Source: Dipteronia dyeriana (taxonomy: Eukaryota; Streptophyta; Magnoliopsida; Sapindales; Sapindaceae). From it: a stretch of 64,000 bases of DNA. Each line of letters starts with the position of its first letter. Within the stretch, counting starts at the first letter, position 1. The stretch lies in contig CM065298.1 of assembly GCA_032871835.1 (NCBI GenBank), positions 77,094,154-77,158,153 on the forward strand. The letters run 5' to 3'. A program made the translations under genes and the position numbers. The notes below the pieces were generated by a model. It was given only the letters and a program-made list of their open reading frames with translations. It was not told the DNA's origin and made no database searches. Below are positions 46,261 to 56,599 of the stretch, one piece after another.

Positions 46261-46596
46261 CAGTTTTAAAGAAAAAATCAAATTCAGGGTAATTTACTGA
46301 TATATACTGATTTTTTTTAAAAAAGTGGCTATTAACAAATAAATTTTTGTATGTGGTTAAAAATAAAATTTTCATAATAGTTGTGGTTATTTTTTATTTT
46401 CTCTCTTTTAAATGTCAATGCTTCTTAATGGCTTTTAAAAACAATCAACATTTAATGATTTTATCAGAAAGCGTCATCAAGACACTTTTTAAAAACCATC
46501 AAGTTTTTATGATTGTTTTAAAACCATCATACAAGATTGATGGTTAAAAAAAACAATCATAAATAAGTTTCATAAAACCTCTTTTTTCTTGTAGTG

Positions 46597-48101
46597 TTCG
46601 TACAAAAAAAAAACTACATTTAATAAGACCAAACTGGACTAATAAATCCATTGGGACATTTCATTGTAAATTTGTGAACATGAACAGAAAATTCTAAGAC
46701 TTTCACTTAATTACAAAACTTGATTAAAGGTTCACTAGGATTTCGATCCATTGTCCTCTACACAATAAATAAGGATAGGCTCCTTTCCTCAAATAAGAAT
46801 ATGGATCGATACAACTTCAATATTCAATTTAAAAATAAACCTCCTCCAACCAACCTATGGAGCAGCAACAGTAAATTAAAAATAATGATAATAAATTCTT
46901 CTAAATCAAGAAAAGATAAACAAACAGGCCAAATCTTTACCAAAATGCAATAAAGAAAAGAGTGGAAAAAAAAACTTAAAATACAACAATATAGTGATAT
47001 ACCAAAAAACAAAAGGCAAATCTTCATGTTGGTTGTGAGAGGATGCCGTGATCCATTAAGATCAAACAATACTTTACTCTTTTCTTTTGAAAACATTAAA
47101 TTGTTTTCTTTAATTTTAGCTACTGCAAACACTTATGTGTGTATTCAATTTGGATAAAAATTTAAATTTTAAAGTGAATGTGACGAAGTGAAAACGTAAC
47201 AAGAATTAGACCGACGTCTAAATTCTACTGAAAACTGGAATCCACCATAATAAAGTTAAACTTCTGAATTTTTTATTGAATAATAAGCTATCGAGCCTTT
47301 CGGCTTTCAAGGCTATTTAAAGCGAAAGAGCCCTAACTCGAATCCTTGTTAAACAAGAAACGTGATTACATACCAAAATCTACCATAAATAGCGAAATCA
47401 CAAAAGTTACAGAAATAAAATATATTAACGACCATAAACAGCCGGAATTAACGGTAGTCGATTCTGGCTTGTCAAAGTCAACTTATGATAAAAATGAAAA
47501 TTTTCCAAAAAGGAAATAATTGCGATTTCGAGGCCTAAATGATGGAATTTTGCCGAAAAAAGACATGCCTCAACACCAAAGGTTTTGACTTCTGAAGATC
47601 TCGCCGATTCCCTTCAATTAAGGTCATTTAATCTTGGATTTAGGATGGTCTCACCAAACCATGTAGGACTCAGCCACTTGTTCTACATCAGAATGACTTT
47701 TATAATGTTGATAAAAAAATTCCACTTTTTATAGAAATTGATAAAATTCAATTGGCTTCTAGATATAGTATACACTGTTGTTATAATAAAATTATAAATT
47801 TCATATCAATAAAATTTATGTCGTTAAAAGAGTTAAAAATAAAAATCATCATTAAAATCTGTGAAAATTGATAAAAACTTTCATACATAAATAAGTGATT
47901 TTGATTTTTTATTATTTGTTTTTATTGTTGTTTACATCATAAAGATAATTATACACTAGTTTTTATATATATATATCTAGAATATAATTCAAACTGTTAA
48001 ATTTTCTTTAAAAACAAATGTAACAAATGCACAATACAGTGAGGAGAGAGATAATTCAGTGGTTGAGTGGCAAACTAGAAAAGAAAGAAGAAGAAAAATA
48101 A
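46597..48101. other. Gene-free stretch, possible old LTR at about 47,150-47,690
   Basis: No gene is seen. At 47,290-47,340, gagcctttcggctttcaaggc and ctatttaaag followed by gagccctaactcg look like an LTR promoter region, and the block ends near gttctacatcag, but no partner LTR, PBS or coding was found. The rest is AT-rich. Confidence 0.3.
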
Positions 48102-49317
48102 GGGTTAATTGCATAAACCCCTCTGAGTTTAGGTAATATGGTACATATATTTAATATTTCCTTTAATTGTACAAATCTCTCCTAAAAACAGTTGACTGGC
48201 AACCAACTTAACGGTCTAGGGGTAAGACTGTCCTTTTGATTAATAAAAATGATTAAAAACCAAAGTAACCCCATATAGTTCTATAGTTATAGATGTGGCC
48301 AAATAAAAACTAGAAAATAATCCCAAGTGTTTAGAAAATTATAAATCCGCCCCAACCCAAATCAATGAAAAGATCTGCTTCCATCTTCACCAAAAAAAAA
48401 ATATTAATTAATTAATCTATAAAGCTTGAAGAGTACATCGCTTCATCTAAAACGGAGGCTCCATCCTCTCAATATCAGATGGAGAACTCCATCGCAATTC
48501 GCATCTGCGATGGAAACCAGATGGTTTCTATGATTGTTGACCATCTGTGATGGTGGTTCTCTGGACATCACAGACCTTGTTCCTTTCATCCTCCTCATTA
48601 TTTCATATTTCTATTGTTGCTCTCTCTCTATCAACCATTACTTTTTCTTCACTTATATTCAAACCATAAAAAACCATCCAAAATTTAAAATTAAGAAAAT
48701 ACAATAAAAAAGTGGTGAGCAGACAAATTTGCTAGTTTGACATTAATTCCTACTTTAAAACGGCGACCGGATGCAACTTACATTTTTTTTTTAATTTTTT
48801 TTATTCACTTATACTTAAATATTTCTTGTTTTTTAAATACATATTAGCTCTTGTTTTTATTATCAAATGATGTTAGTAAAATATTTAAAAAAGAGAGAGA
48901 AAGTGATAGTGGCGGTGGTAGTGGTGGTGGTGGTGTGACCTTTGAATTTTGCATAGACCGCTTATTTGCAAGTTCTTGATTTTACTGAACTTTTGATGTT
49001 CTTATTCTGAAAATTTACATTTGAATTCTGATTTTTTTTTTTTAATTTGATTGAAGACGAAAAAGGTAGTTTTTGGAGGGTTTGGGTGAATGTTTAATTC
49101 TGTAAAGTTTTGTAGTTAATTTCTAACAGTTATTTGGATAGATTTGTAATCATGTAAATATTTGTCAAGGGCATTTGTGTCTTTTCATTATGTCCATCCA
49201 GTCAACTGTTATAAATAACGTTGGTCAACATTTTTCAAGATAGGTTTGTACAATTAAAGAAAATATTGATATGTGTTCAATATTGTCTAAATTTAGGCAT
49301 GGTTGTGCAATTAAACC
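48102..49317. mobile_element. Non-autonomous MULE-like element with long terminal inverted repeats
   Basis: The left end gggttaattgcataaaccc and the right end (complement gtttaattgcacaacc) continue as imperfect inverted repeats of about 130-140 bp. Shared motifs are cctttaattgtacaaa, cagttgactgg and tttaggtaatat/tttagacaatat. Candidate 9-bp target repeats aaaaataag and aacaataat agree at 7 of 9 positions. The interior has a short imperfect repeat around gatggaaaccagatgg (48,490-48,560) and a gtggtggtggtgg run (48,918), with no clear gene. Confidence 0.6.
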
Positions 49318-50029
49318 AACAATAATCAGATCAAAGAAACATATGAAAAAAACAAAAATAATAAACAAAAAATAAAAAATTGAAAACATTTAACAGTGGA
49401 GACTGATCATACACGATTTTATGAAATCATGGAGTTTACTGGTTTCATTTATTAGATTTTCAACTTGTTATGTGATGTCAAAATGCTTTATTCAACAATA
49501 TGAAGAAGATACTTTTATTTAACAATTTTTAGATATTATTTATACAGTGAAGACATATGCTCAATACTTTCCTAATTCGAAAAAAAAAACTTCACAGACA
49601 CTTTAAATACTTTCACATAACTTAAAACATATATGAGCATACTATGGTAAGATTAATACATTATCGTTTTCATGTTTCTATAACATTGTATCCATTCATT
49701 TCTCAATACTACAACATGTAATATATTTGTTCACAAACACTTTAAATTACTTTCACATAACATAAAGTATACATGATCATACTATGGCAAGATTAAAAAA
49801 GGACAACCAAAATGTAACGTTTTGATTCACACCTTATATGCAATTATTCACAAGGATTTTCAAAAGCATTCGAATCGAGTCTGAATTTTGTTTTGAATAC
49901 ATTTCAATTACCACTTAAAAGAATAAAATTAAAACATTATCGTCCGTTGTTTCCATAACATTGTATTCATTCATCTCCCAATACTATTATAATGTTTAAT
50001 TTATTTTATGTTTTCTTAGAGTATAGTTA
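49318..50029. repeat. Imperfect direct duplication of about 145 bp, second copy split by about 135 bp
   Basis: 49,589-49,705 (cacttta..actttcacataac, agcatactatggtaagatta, acattatcg.., ataacattgtatccattcat) recurs at 49,738-49,798 and continues at 49,934-49,996. The intervening 49,799-49,933 is unrelated and is flanked by attaaaa-like ends. Nothing coding is visible in this interval. Confidence 0.6.
50025..50029. repeat. Target site duplication AGTTA, left copy (X2)
   Basis: AGTTA directly before TGTTAGG at 50,030; the exact copy is at 52,937-52,941. Confidence 0.95.
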
Positions 50030-50612
50030 TGTTAGGTTTTGACTCGTATTCTCAAGTTAACTCAATGTTAATCAAATAAAACTCAATTGATATGGAGCTT
50101 CCTGGAGACGTGAGATAATGTTTAGAAGTTGAAGATGGTGTTTGAGGGAGGTTTGAAGACAAAGAAGAACTGAATAAACGAATTCTGGTAGGTACCGCGG
50201 CCTGGACCGCGGTGCGGACACGTGCACAGACCACGGCATAGGGAACGGTAGAACTCCTGTGGATTTACACGGCGTGGACCGTGGCGGAGGCAATGCACCA
50301 ACTGCGGTACTCATAGCGGTGGTCGACAGTTTTGGTCTGTGGAGTTGGGCGCGGGTGGCCAACCGCGACCCAAACCGCGGTAATAACGGATCTTGCCCAA
50401 AATAGGAATGTTGCACGAAAATAGGAAATGTGTTTTCTTTTGGAAGTTCTTGTGCTAATCAGAAAAGGAAAAAGTTTGTCTTCATGAAGAATAGAAAAGT
50501 TCTGTACTTGAAGAAAAAAGATTTCTCCTTAACAAGAAGACTTATCATAAATAGGAAATAGTAAGTAAGTCTTGTACAGGATTTTCTCTTATGTTAAACT
50601 CTCTGTAACTAA

Positions 50613-50621
50613 TATAAATAG
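50613..50621 (+). promoter_or_regulatory. TATA box of the X2 left LTR
   Basis: TATAAATAG in the second half of the LTR, followed by the tagagagatccgggtgagagacc region. The same site in the right LTR is TATAAATAA (52,466-52,474). This matches a typical LTR polymerase II promoter. Confidence 0.6.
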
Positions 50622-51084
50622 ACCTTGTATCTAGGTTATTTTGTGTGGAGAAAAAAGAACACCATGTAACATCAGAGACTAGTAGAGAGATCCGGGTGAG
50701 AGACCCGTGGGAATTTCTAGGGAGGGATCTAAGGGAATATCAGTGGATCAAGTAAGAGATCCGTAGGTGATATTCAGGGAATACCTAGGGGATATTGTGG
50801 GGTTCTTGATGAGGATCTTGTGAGTGTGGTTTGGGATTTGGGTGTGAGAGAGAATCCTAAAATATATGGCTGTAACAATTTGTCATATACTGGAATTTTC
50901 TCTGTCGTCCTGACAGCCCGTGGTTTTTTTACCCGATTTGGATTTTCCACGTATATCTTGTGTTATGATTGGTTTATTTTCTCTCATCTATTTTTTCTCC
51001 TATTCGCGTTATTAATTGCTATGAGTTATGGGCATATATTAGGCACGATGATTCCGCGTTCATCGGTTCCAAAAAACTCCAACA

Positions 51085-51858
51085 ATTGGTATCAGAGCCT
51101 ATGGTTTGGCTATGAATTTTTTTTTCAAGTCTTTACGGGAGATCGTATGGAGGACTTTGTGGTACTTGGGATGATAATGATGATGGTTGCCTAGTATGGT
51201 TTAGCAAACAAGATATGTCGTGAAAACGGTTTTAAACTCGGTAGGGTTTGATGAAAAGAAAAAATAAAGATGGAGGGAAACTTTTTTTTTTTGACTTGTG
51301 GTGGCAGATACAAGTCATGGAGATCCAATCTGGGTTACACAAGAAGTTTATTGAATTTATATAAAAAATTGAAACGCTCGAAGTCTTTGGTGGTGGTGTG
51401 AGGCTTATTCGTCAAAGCACTCCCCGTTCTAGTAGCAAGTCTTTCACCAGGTATGTGATGCAAGGACGGAAGGTCTTTCACACGATTGGATGATGCAAAA
51501 GTATGTTTATCCTTTGGGCAGTTTTCCCCACTGGCCATGGAAGAGGATATGTTGCTGCTAGTGATCCATAATTGTGCACAAAGCATTGGTCAGAAAGTGA
51601 TGCAAGGTGTGTGGTGGACAAGGATGTCGATGGCTGACGAACTCCCTGGTAATCTGACGTGAGGAGTTGCACCACAATTTCAGCAGGTTATTTTCGACAT
51701 GGTACCGGAACAACGAACACAAAGCAAAAGGAAGAAAAAAAATCTTAGGATGGTTCGTTCCTAAGTGGATATACCTTGTGGTGGGGTATGTTGATTCTTG
51801 GTGATGATAATCGTGGCTGTGGACAAAGGTCTTGAGAATTCAAGTCAAATGGGAGAAT
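51085..51858 (+). other. X2 internal region
   Basis: Begins with the PBS, then about 770 bp in short frames. No zinc knuckle, protease, integrase or RT motif is seen. Phrases such as caattggtatcagagcctat fit a Tnt1-type leader. Confidence 0.7.
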
Positions 51859-52941
51859 TGTTAGGTTTTGACTCGTATTCACAAGTGAACCCAATGTTAA
51901 CCAAACAAGACTCAATTGATGTGGAGCTTCCTGGAGACGTGAGATAACATTTGGAAGTTGAAGATGGTGTTTGAGAGAGGTTTGAAGACAAAGAAGAACT
52001 GAAGAAACGAAGTCTAGTAGGTACCGCGGCCTGGACCGCGGTGCGGACACTTGCACAAACCACGGCATAGGGAGCGGTCGAACTCCTGTGGATTTACGCG
52101 GCGTTGACCGTGGCGGAGGCAATGCACCAACCGCGGTACTTATAGCGGTGGTCGACAGTTTTGGTCCGTGGTGTTGGGCGCGGGTGGCCAACCGGGACCC
52201 AAACCGCGACAATAACGGATCTTGCCCAAATTAGGAATGTTGCATGAAAATAGGAAAGGTGTTTTCTTCTGTAAGTTCTTGTGCTAATCAGAAAAAGGAA
52301 AGAGTTTATCTTCATGAAGAATAGGAAAGTCCAGTACTTGAAGGAAAATGATTTCTCCTTAACAAGAAGACTTGTCATAAATAGGAAACAGTATTTATAT
52401 GGAACAAGTAAGTCTTGTACGTTAAGGAGTAGGATTTCCTCTTATGTTAAACTCTCTGTAACTAGTATAAATAAATCTTGTATCTAGGTTATTTTGTGTG
52501 GAGAAAAAAGAACACCATGTAACATCAGAGAGTAGTAGAGAGATCCGGATGAGAGACCCGTGGGAATATCCAGGGAGGGATCTAAGGGAATATCAGTGGA
52601 TCAAGTAAGAGATCTGTTGGTGATATTCAGGGGAGACCTAGAGGATATTTTGGGGTTCTTGATAATGATCTTGTGAGTGTGGTTTGGGGTGTGGGTTTGA
52701 GAGAATCCTGAAATATATGGTTATAACAATTTGTCATATAGTGGAATTCTCTCTATCGTTCTGACAGTCCGTGGTTTTTTTTATCCGATTTGAGTTTTCC
52801 ACGTATATCTTGTGTTATGATTGGTTTATTTTCTCTCATCTATTTTTTCTGCTATTGACGTTATTAATAGCTATAAGTTATGGGCATATATTAGGCACGA
52901 CGATTCCGCATTCATCGGTTCCGCAAAACTCCAACAAGTTA

Positions 52942-53701
52942 AATTGTTTAATAATAGTTGAAGTTAATTAATGTTATATTTGTTCTTACTAATCAAATAA
53001 TTTAACATAATATCTTACATTTATGTTTTGTCTGATTGCAGTTGAAGTATTCTCACTTATCTAAAATAGTTTATTATATTTAAAATTGCTGTTTATAATT
53101 ATGTTTTTATGACATTTCTGTCAAACAGTCACCCCAACACTCATCAAACCGAAACCTCCGATTTTTATTGGTCACTCCCTTCATATTAACCTGAGTCTCC
53201 GAGAAATGCAGCACTAACGAGCGATGGACTGAGTCCAAAAATTCAAGTGCCAAATCATGAAAATATGGAATAAATCCCTCTATCAAGCCTCTCCATAATC
53301 ATAAACGCTCCCTCCCTCTTGTTGCTCCATAATCACCATTATCAAGTGTTAAATAATCTAATTTATTTAGGAAACAGACGTTTGTAGTCTTGTTCACTTT
53401 CCTCATATCTTCATAATAGTCAATGCATGTTTTATAAATATATGTAGAAATTGTTATATATATTATTTATGTAGTGTTTGATCTCGACATCTTATTTTAG
53501 TGTTATGATTAGTCATCGGTTAGTATCAAATTTTAATTGAATTTTTAATTTTGACAAATTTTAAAATCATAAAAGTTTGTTTGGATTTGATCCAAGTTTT
53601 AATGTCATTGACCTATTACGTTTTTGTTTTTTGTTTAACAAAAAATTGAATCAACAAAGGTTAGGCTAATTTTTATATATCACTATTCTTCCTTTTATTC
53701 T

Positions 53702-53740
<39 letters not shown>

Positions 53741-54600
53741 TTGTCTATAAAAAAACTTGTTAAATGAACAAAATTAATCTTCAAATTTCAAAAATCTATT
53801 TGTTTGCCAAAAAAAAAGATGAAAAAAATTAACTATGTACTTAAGCTACAACACCAATTTTAGCCAAACAATCATGATCATGAATCATAATATAACATTA
53901 CCGATGATCTCTAAATCGAACCATACACAATCCCAGCCGTCCATCTCAACTAAATCATCAAATGGTGACACACACTTCCTCTCACAGCCGTTAAGATCAT
54001 TACGGACCCCACAACATGCAAGTGGGACAGGTGTGCAAGATAAACCTATGCAACCTGTCGTGCCGAATCATTGAGAGTTAACATTATGTGCAGGTTCTAT
54101 AGACAGAAATCGAAGTCGGTGGATTCTCACTCGGACTGTTGCCACGTCAGCATCAAATTACATTTCACCTTTACATTAAGTATAACTTTTTAGGGCTTCT
54201 TGCCTTGTTTGGATTAATTACATATAAATATATAGTGAGTTTGACGATAATACAGAAATTGTTAACGAGCAGCAATATAAAAAAGAGAGTACGCTTTTTT
54301 TCTTTTCTTTTTTTTTCAATTCTTAATTTTATATACAATTGGATTGAAATAAATACTATAAATTGACCCAGCAGTTATACAATCTTGTAAACAATATGAA
54401 GTTTGTCGAGTGATAAAAACCCTTATATCTATGTCACAATAACGTTGATTCGACTCCTCCCTTAAAAAAATCTAAATTTATATAATATTAAAAACAAAAC
54501 CTTTATGATCTTGTATATTAACTGAACCCATATATCAAATGTACGTTATTTTTAGATTAATTTTTTTTACTACATCAAGTATAGATTTGAACATGTTGAC
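52942..54600. other. Gene-free AT-rich stretch with a TAA microsatellite
   Basis: A (TAA)n run lies at about 53,706-53,739. The block 53,930-54,165 is less AT-rich and carries a GCCACGTCAGC motif (G-box/ABRE-like, 54,140), which is promoter-like, but no gene follows. No 5' LTR for the Gypsy element could be recognised here. Confidence 0.5.
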
Positions 54601-54677
54601 TTTCTTGACCATCAAGAAATAGACGTCAATAATTGACACTAGAAGGAAGAGGTCGAACCTCCGATCTACCTTAAACA

Positions 54678-56276
54678 ATGTCTGGTGATGGAAGCAAGGT
54701 CGATTCCAGGAACGTTCAAAAGTCGCCAGATAATGCTCACAAAGAGGGGTTTACTCAGGATCCCGCAACAACCATCGAGAACCAGCCAGAATCCTTGGCT
54801 GACATCCATCGAATCCCTCCGACCAACGAGGACATAACACATCATTTGAGGGAGGCACTACAACAATTATTGGCAGATGCGGCTAATGAAGGAATAGATC
54901 TATTGGCTGTAAGAGACGAATCCTCCAAACAAACCATCCCCGTAAAATCAGTCACCTCTCAGGCTCCGATCGGTTATATTTGGGCCAGAACCAGACGCGT
55001 TAGCAACCGTTAGGAATTTAGATCCTACTAACAAGACTGGGGGTACGTCACACAACCAGGACAAGGATCTTGAGATGAACACGGAACGGCCTCGCTAAAA
55101 ACGAAGCCATGGCCAAGTGGGGCATGATAGGCACCACAAACATGATCGGCGGAGGGATCAATCATCTTCATTAGAAGACAGTGACTGCATCATCATAAAC
55201 ACCACCAAGGAACTATACGTTTACAAGGATTGACTCATGAAAACCGGAGGCAGGTTGAAGAGGAACTAGATACAGGTTTGACAGTCACCCGAGAGTTCAA
55301 CCATCAAGGAGAGCCGGTGGGCGACAGAGATATTGTGATACAGAGCATGTTCTGAGAAGTCGAGAATAATAGACGTCAAATGGATGAATTAATTAGGCGT
55401 TACGGACACAATGAGTTGTCTAACGACGATTCTTACAGCCCTTTCACTAGAGACATTCTGCGAACACTATTCCCAGAGAGATTCAGGATGCCACACCTGG
55501 AACAATTAAAAAAGGATACAGATCCCAAGGAGCATGTCAGACAGTATAAGAGCGTCATGGCCCAGTATGCCTACATGGATCCTTTGTTGTGCCTTAACAT
55601 TCCACAGATTCTTGGGGATATAGGCTTAAGGTGGTTTGAGAGATTGCCTTCGGCAAGTATTGGGAGTTTCGACGAGTTGAGTAGAAATTTTTCAAGACAA
55701 TTCTTTGGGAATGTGCACAGGAAAAAATCGGCCGCATACCTCTCTCAAATGAAACAAGAAAAAGATGTGTCGCTAAAAAAGTATCTGGGAAGATTCAGCC
55801 AGACGGTCTTAAAAATCGATAGTGCAAATGATGAAGCAATAATCGCTGCGTTCATAAACAACCTTCAGAACGGGCGATTGTATTTTGACTTAAGGAGAGC
55901 TTGTCTAACTAGATATGCAGACATGATGGACATGGCATGAGGATATGCATTGGCAGAAGAAGAAGAGTTGGCAACAGGAGATTGTTATATGCATAGGGGG
56001 AGACCCAAGCAAAAAGATGCCGAGTCAAAAAACCATAAAGGGAAACAAAAAGGAAATAGCAAAGATGGGGGAAACAGACTAGACCAAGGAAAAAATTCAA
56101 GGATAGTACACGAACTACACCCTGCTTCGGAAAAGGCAGGACGAGATCCTGGCAATATTGGAAGAAAAGAATCTGGCGAAGAAGCCACGCCGACAATCGT
56201 AATTTGCCCGACGAGACATGACCAAGTATTACAGATTCCACAAAAAAGCGAGCATGAGACCTCTAAATGTTACTAG
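54678..56276 (+). pseudogene. Gypsy gag
   Basis: ATG at 54,678 (MSGDGSKVDSRNVQ) opens a hydrophilic N-terminus that stops at 55,013. The retrotransposon gag domain is open at 55,380-55,940: YSPFTRDILRTLFPERFRMP, LEQLKKDTDPKEHVRQYKSV, LRWFERLPSASIGSFDELSR, NFSRQFFGNVHRKKSAAYLS. After one stop it continues as YALAEEEELATGDC with a lysine-rich tail. Near 56,250, KSEHETSKCY followed by LKDHIETLIREGHL is a zinc knuckle region that has lost its first Cys pair. It would form the element's capsid. Confidence 0.85.
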
Positions 56277-56599
56277 CTTAAGGATCACATAGAAACCCTT
56301 ATCCGAGAAGGGCACTTGTAAGATAATATTCTGAAGAAATATGAGAAGAAAGAAACTCGGGATGAAACAAAGTCTGGGGGACATAGTCAGATCAAAACAG
56401 AAAGGTCAGTCCTGAGGCGAGTGGAGCCATACAAACCATCTTTGGAGGACCATTGACTGGAAAAAGTAACGGAGAACGGAATCAGGAAATCCGAGAAGCT
56501 ATTGAAAGCAAGGTAGAATTTCGATGTTAATTCTATTGAGCCTGATCCGAAGAGAGTAAAGGAAGGATGGGACCCGATCGTGTTTACTGAAGATGATTC

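Larger units (their letters stand above)
45477..46396. mobile_element. Small non-autonomous element with about 80-bp terminal inverted repeats
   Basis: 45,477-45,555 and 46,317-46,396 are imperfect inverted repeats (aataaccacaattattatga against the complement of tcataatagttgtggttatt; both contain ttaaccacatac.aaaattt). The interior has no transposase, only a CT-rich tract and a short-unit repeat array. It appears inserted within the CACTA remnant. No clear target duplication was found, so the superfamily is open (MULE-like is my guess). Confidence 0.65.
45000..46596 (+). mobile_element. CACTA (En/Spm-type) element remnant, right end only
   Basis: At 46,581-46,596 cttttttcttgtagtg is the reverse complement of the CACTACAAGAAAA terminus shared by plant CACTA elements. 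Inside it lie subterminal repeats built on aaccatca/tgatggtt and gacggttttt/ttttaaaaac (46,430-46,550 and 45,350-45,465). I found no left CACTACAAG end, so the left boundary given is arbitrary. No transposase is visible. Confidence 0.5.
50030..52936 (+). mobile_element. Family-X element X2: complete short non-autonomous LTR retrotransposon, 2,907 bp
   Basis: LTRs are 50,030-51,084 (1,055 bp) and 51,859-52,936 (1,078 bp), both TGTTAGG...CCAACA. The PBS TTGGTATCAGAGCC begins at 51,086, the polypurine AAATGGGAGAAT precedes 51,859, and a perfect AGTTA duplication flanks the element. The 774-bp interior carries no recognisable gag or pol, so movement would depend on proteins from a relative; X1 at 33-34 kb shows the family's partner has a Tnt1-like gag. 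TATA boxes lie at 50,613-50,621 and 52,466-52,473. Each LTR holds a GC-rich block (about 50,188-50,390 and 52,018-52,215). Confidence 0.93.

Noticed and set aside
46720..47132. Overlapping ORFs on both strands
   Set aside because: AT-rich low-complexity translation with no family resemblance.
50072..50416. 114- and 155-codon minus-strand ORFs in the X2 LTRs (also 51,745-52,212)
   Set aside because: They lie in LTRs, run antisense, and arise from the GC-rich block. No domain is visible.
53835..54074. 79-codon ORF in the stretch before the Gypsy element
   Set aside because: No domain, unbalanced composition and no supporting promoter-to-ATG arrangement beyond a single G-box-like motif further downstream.
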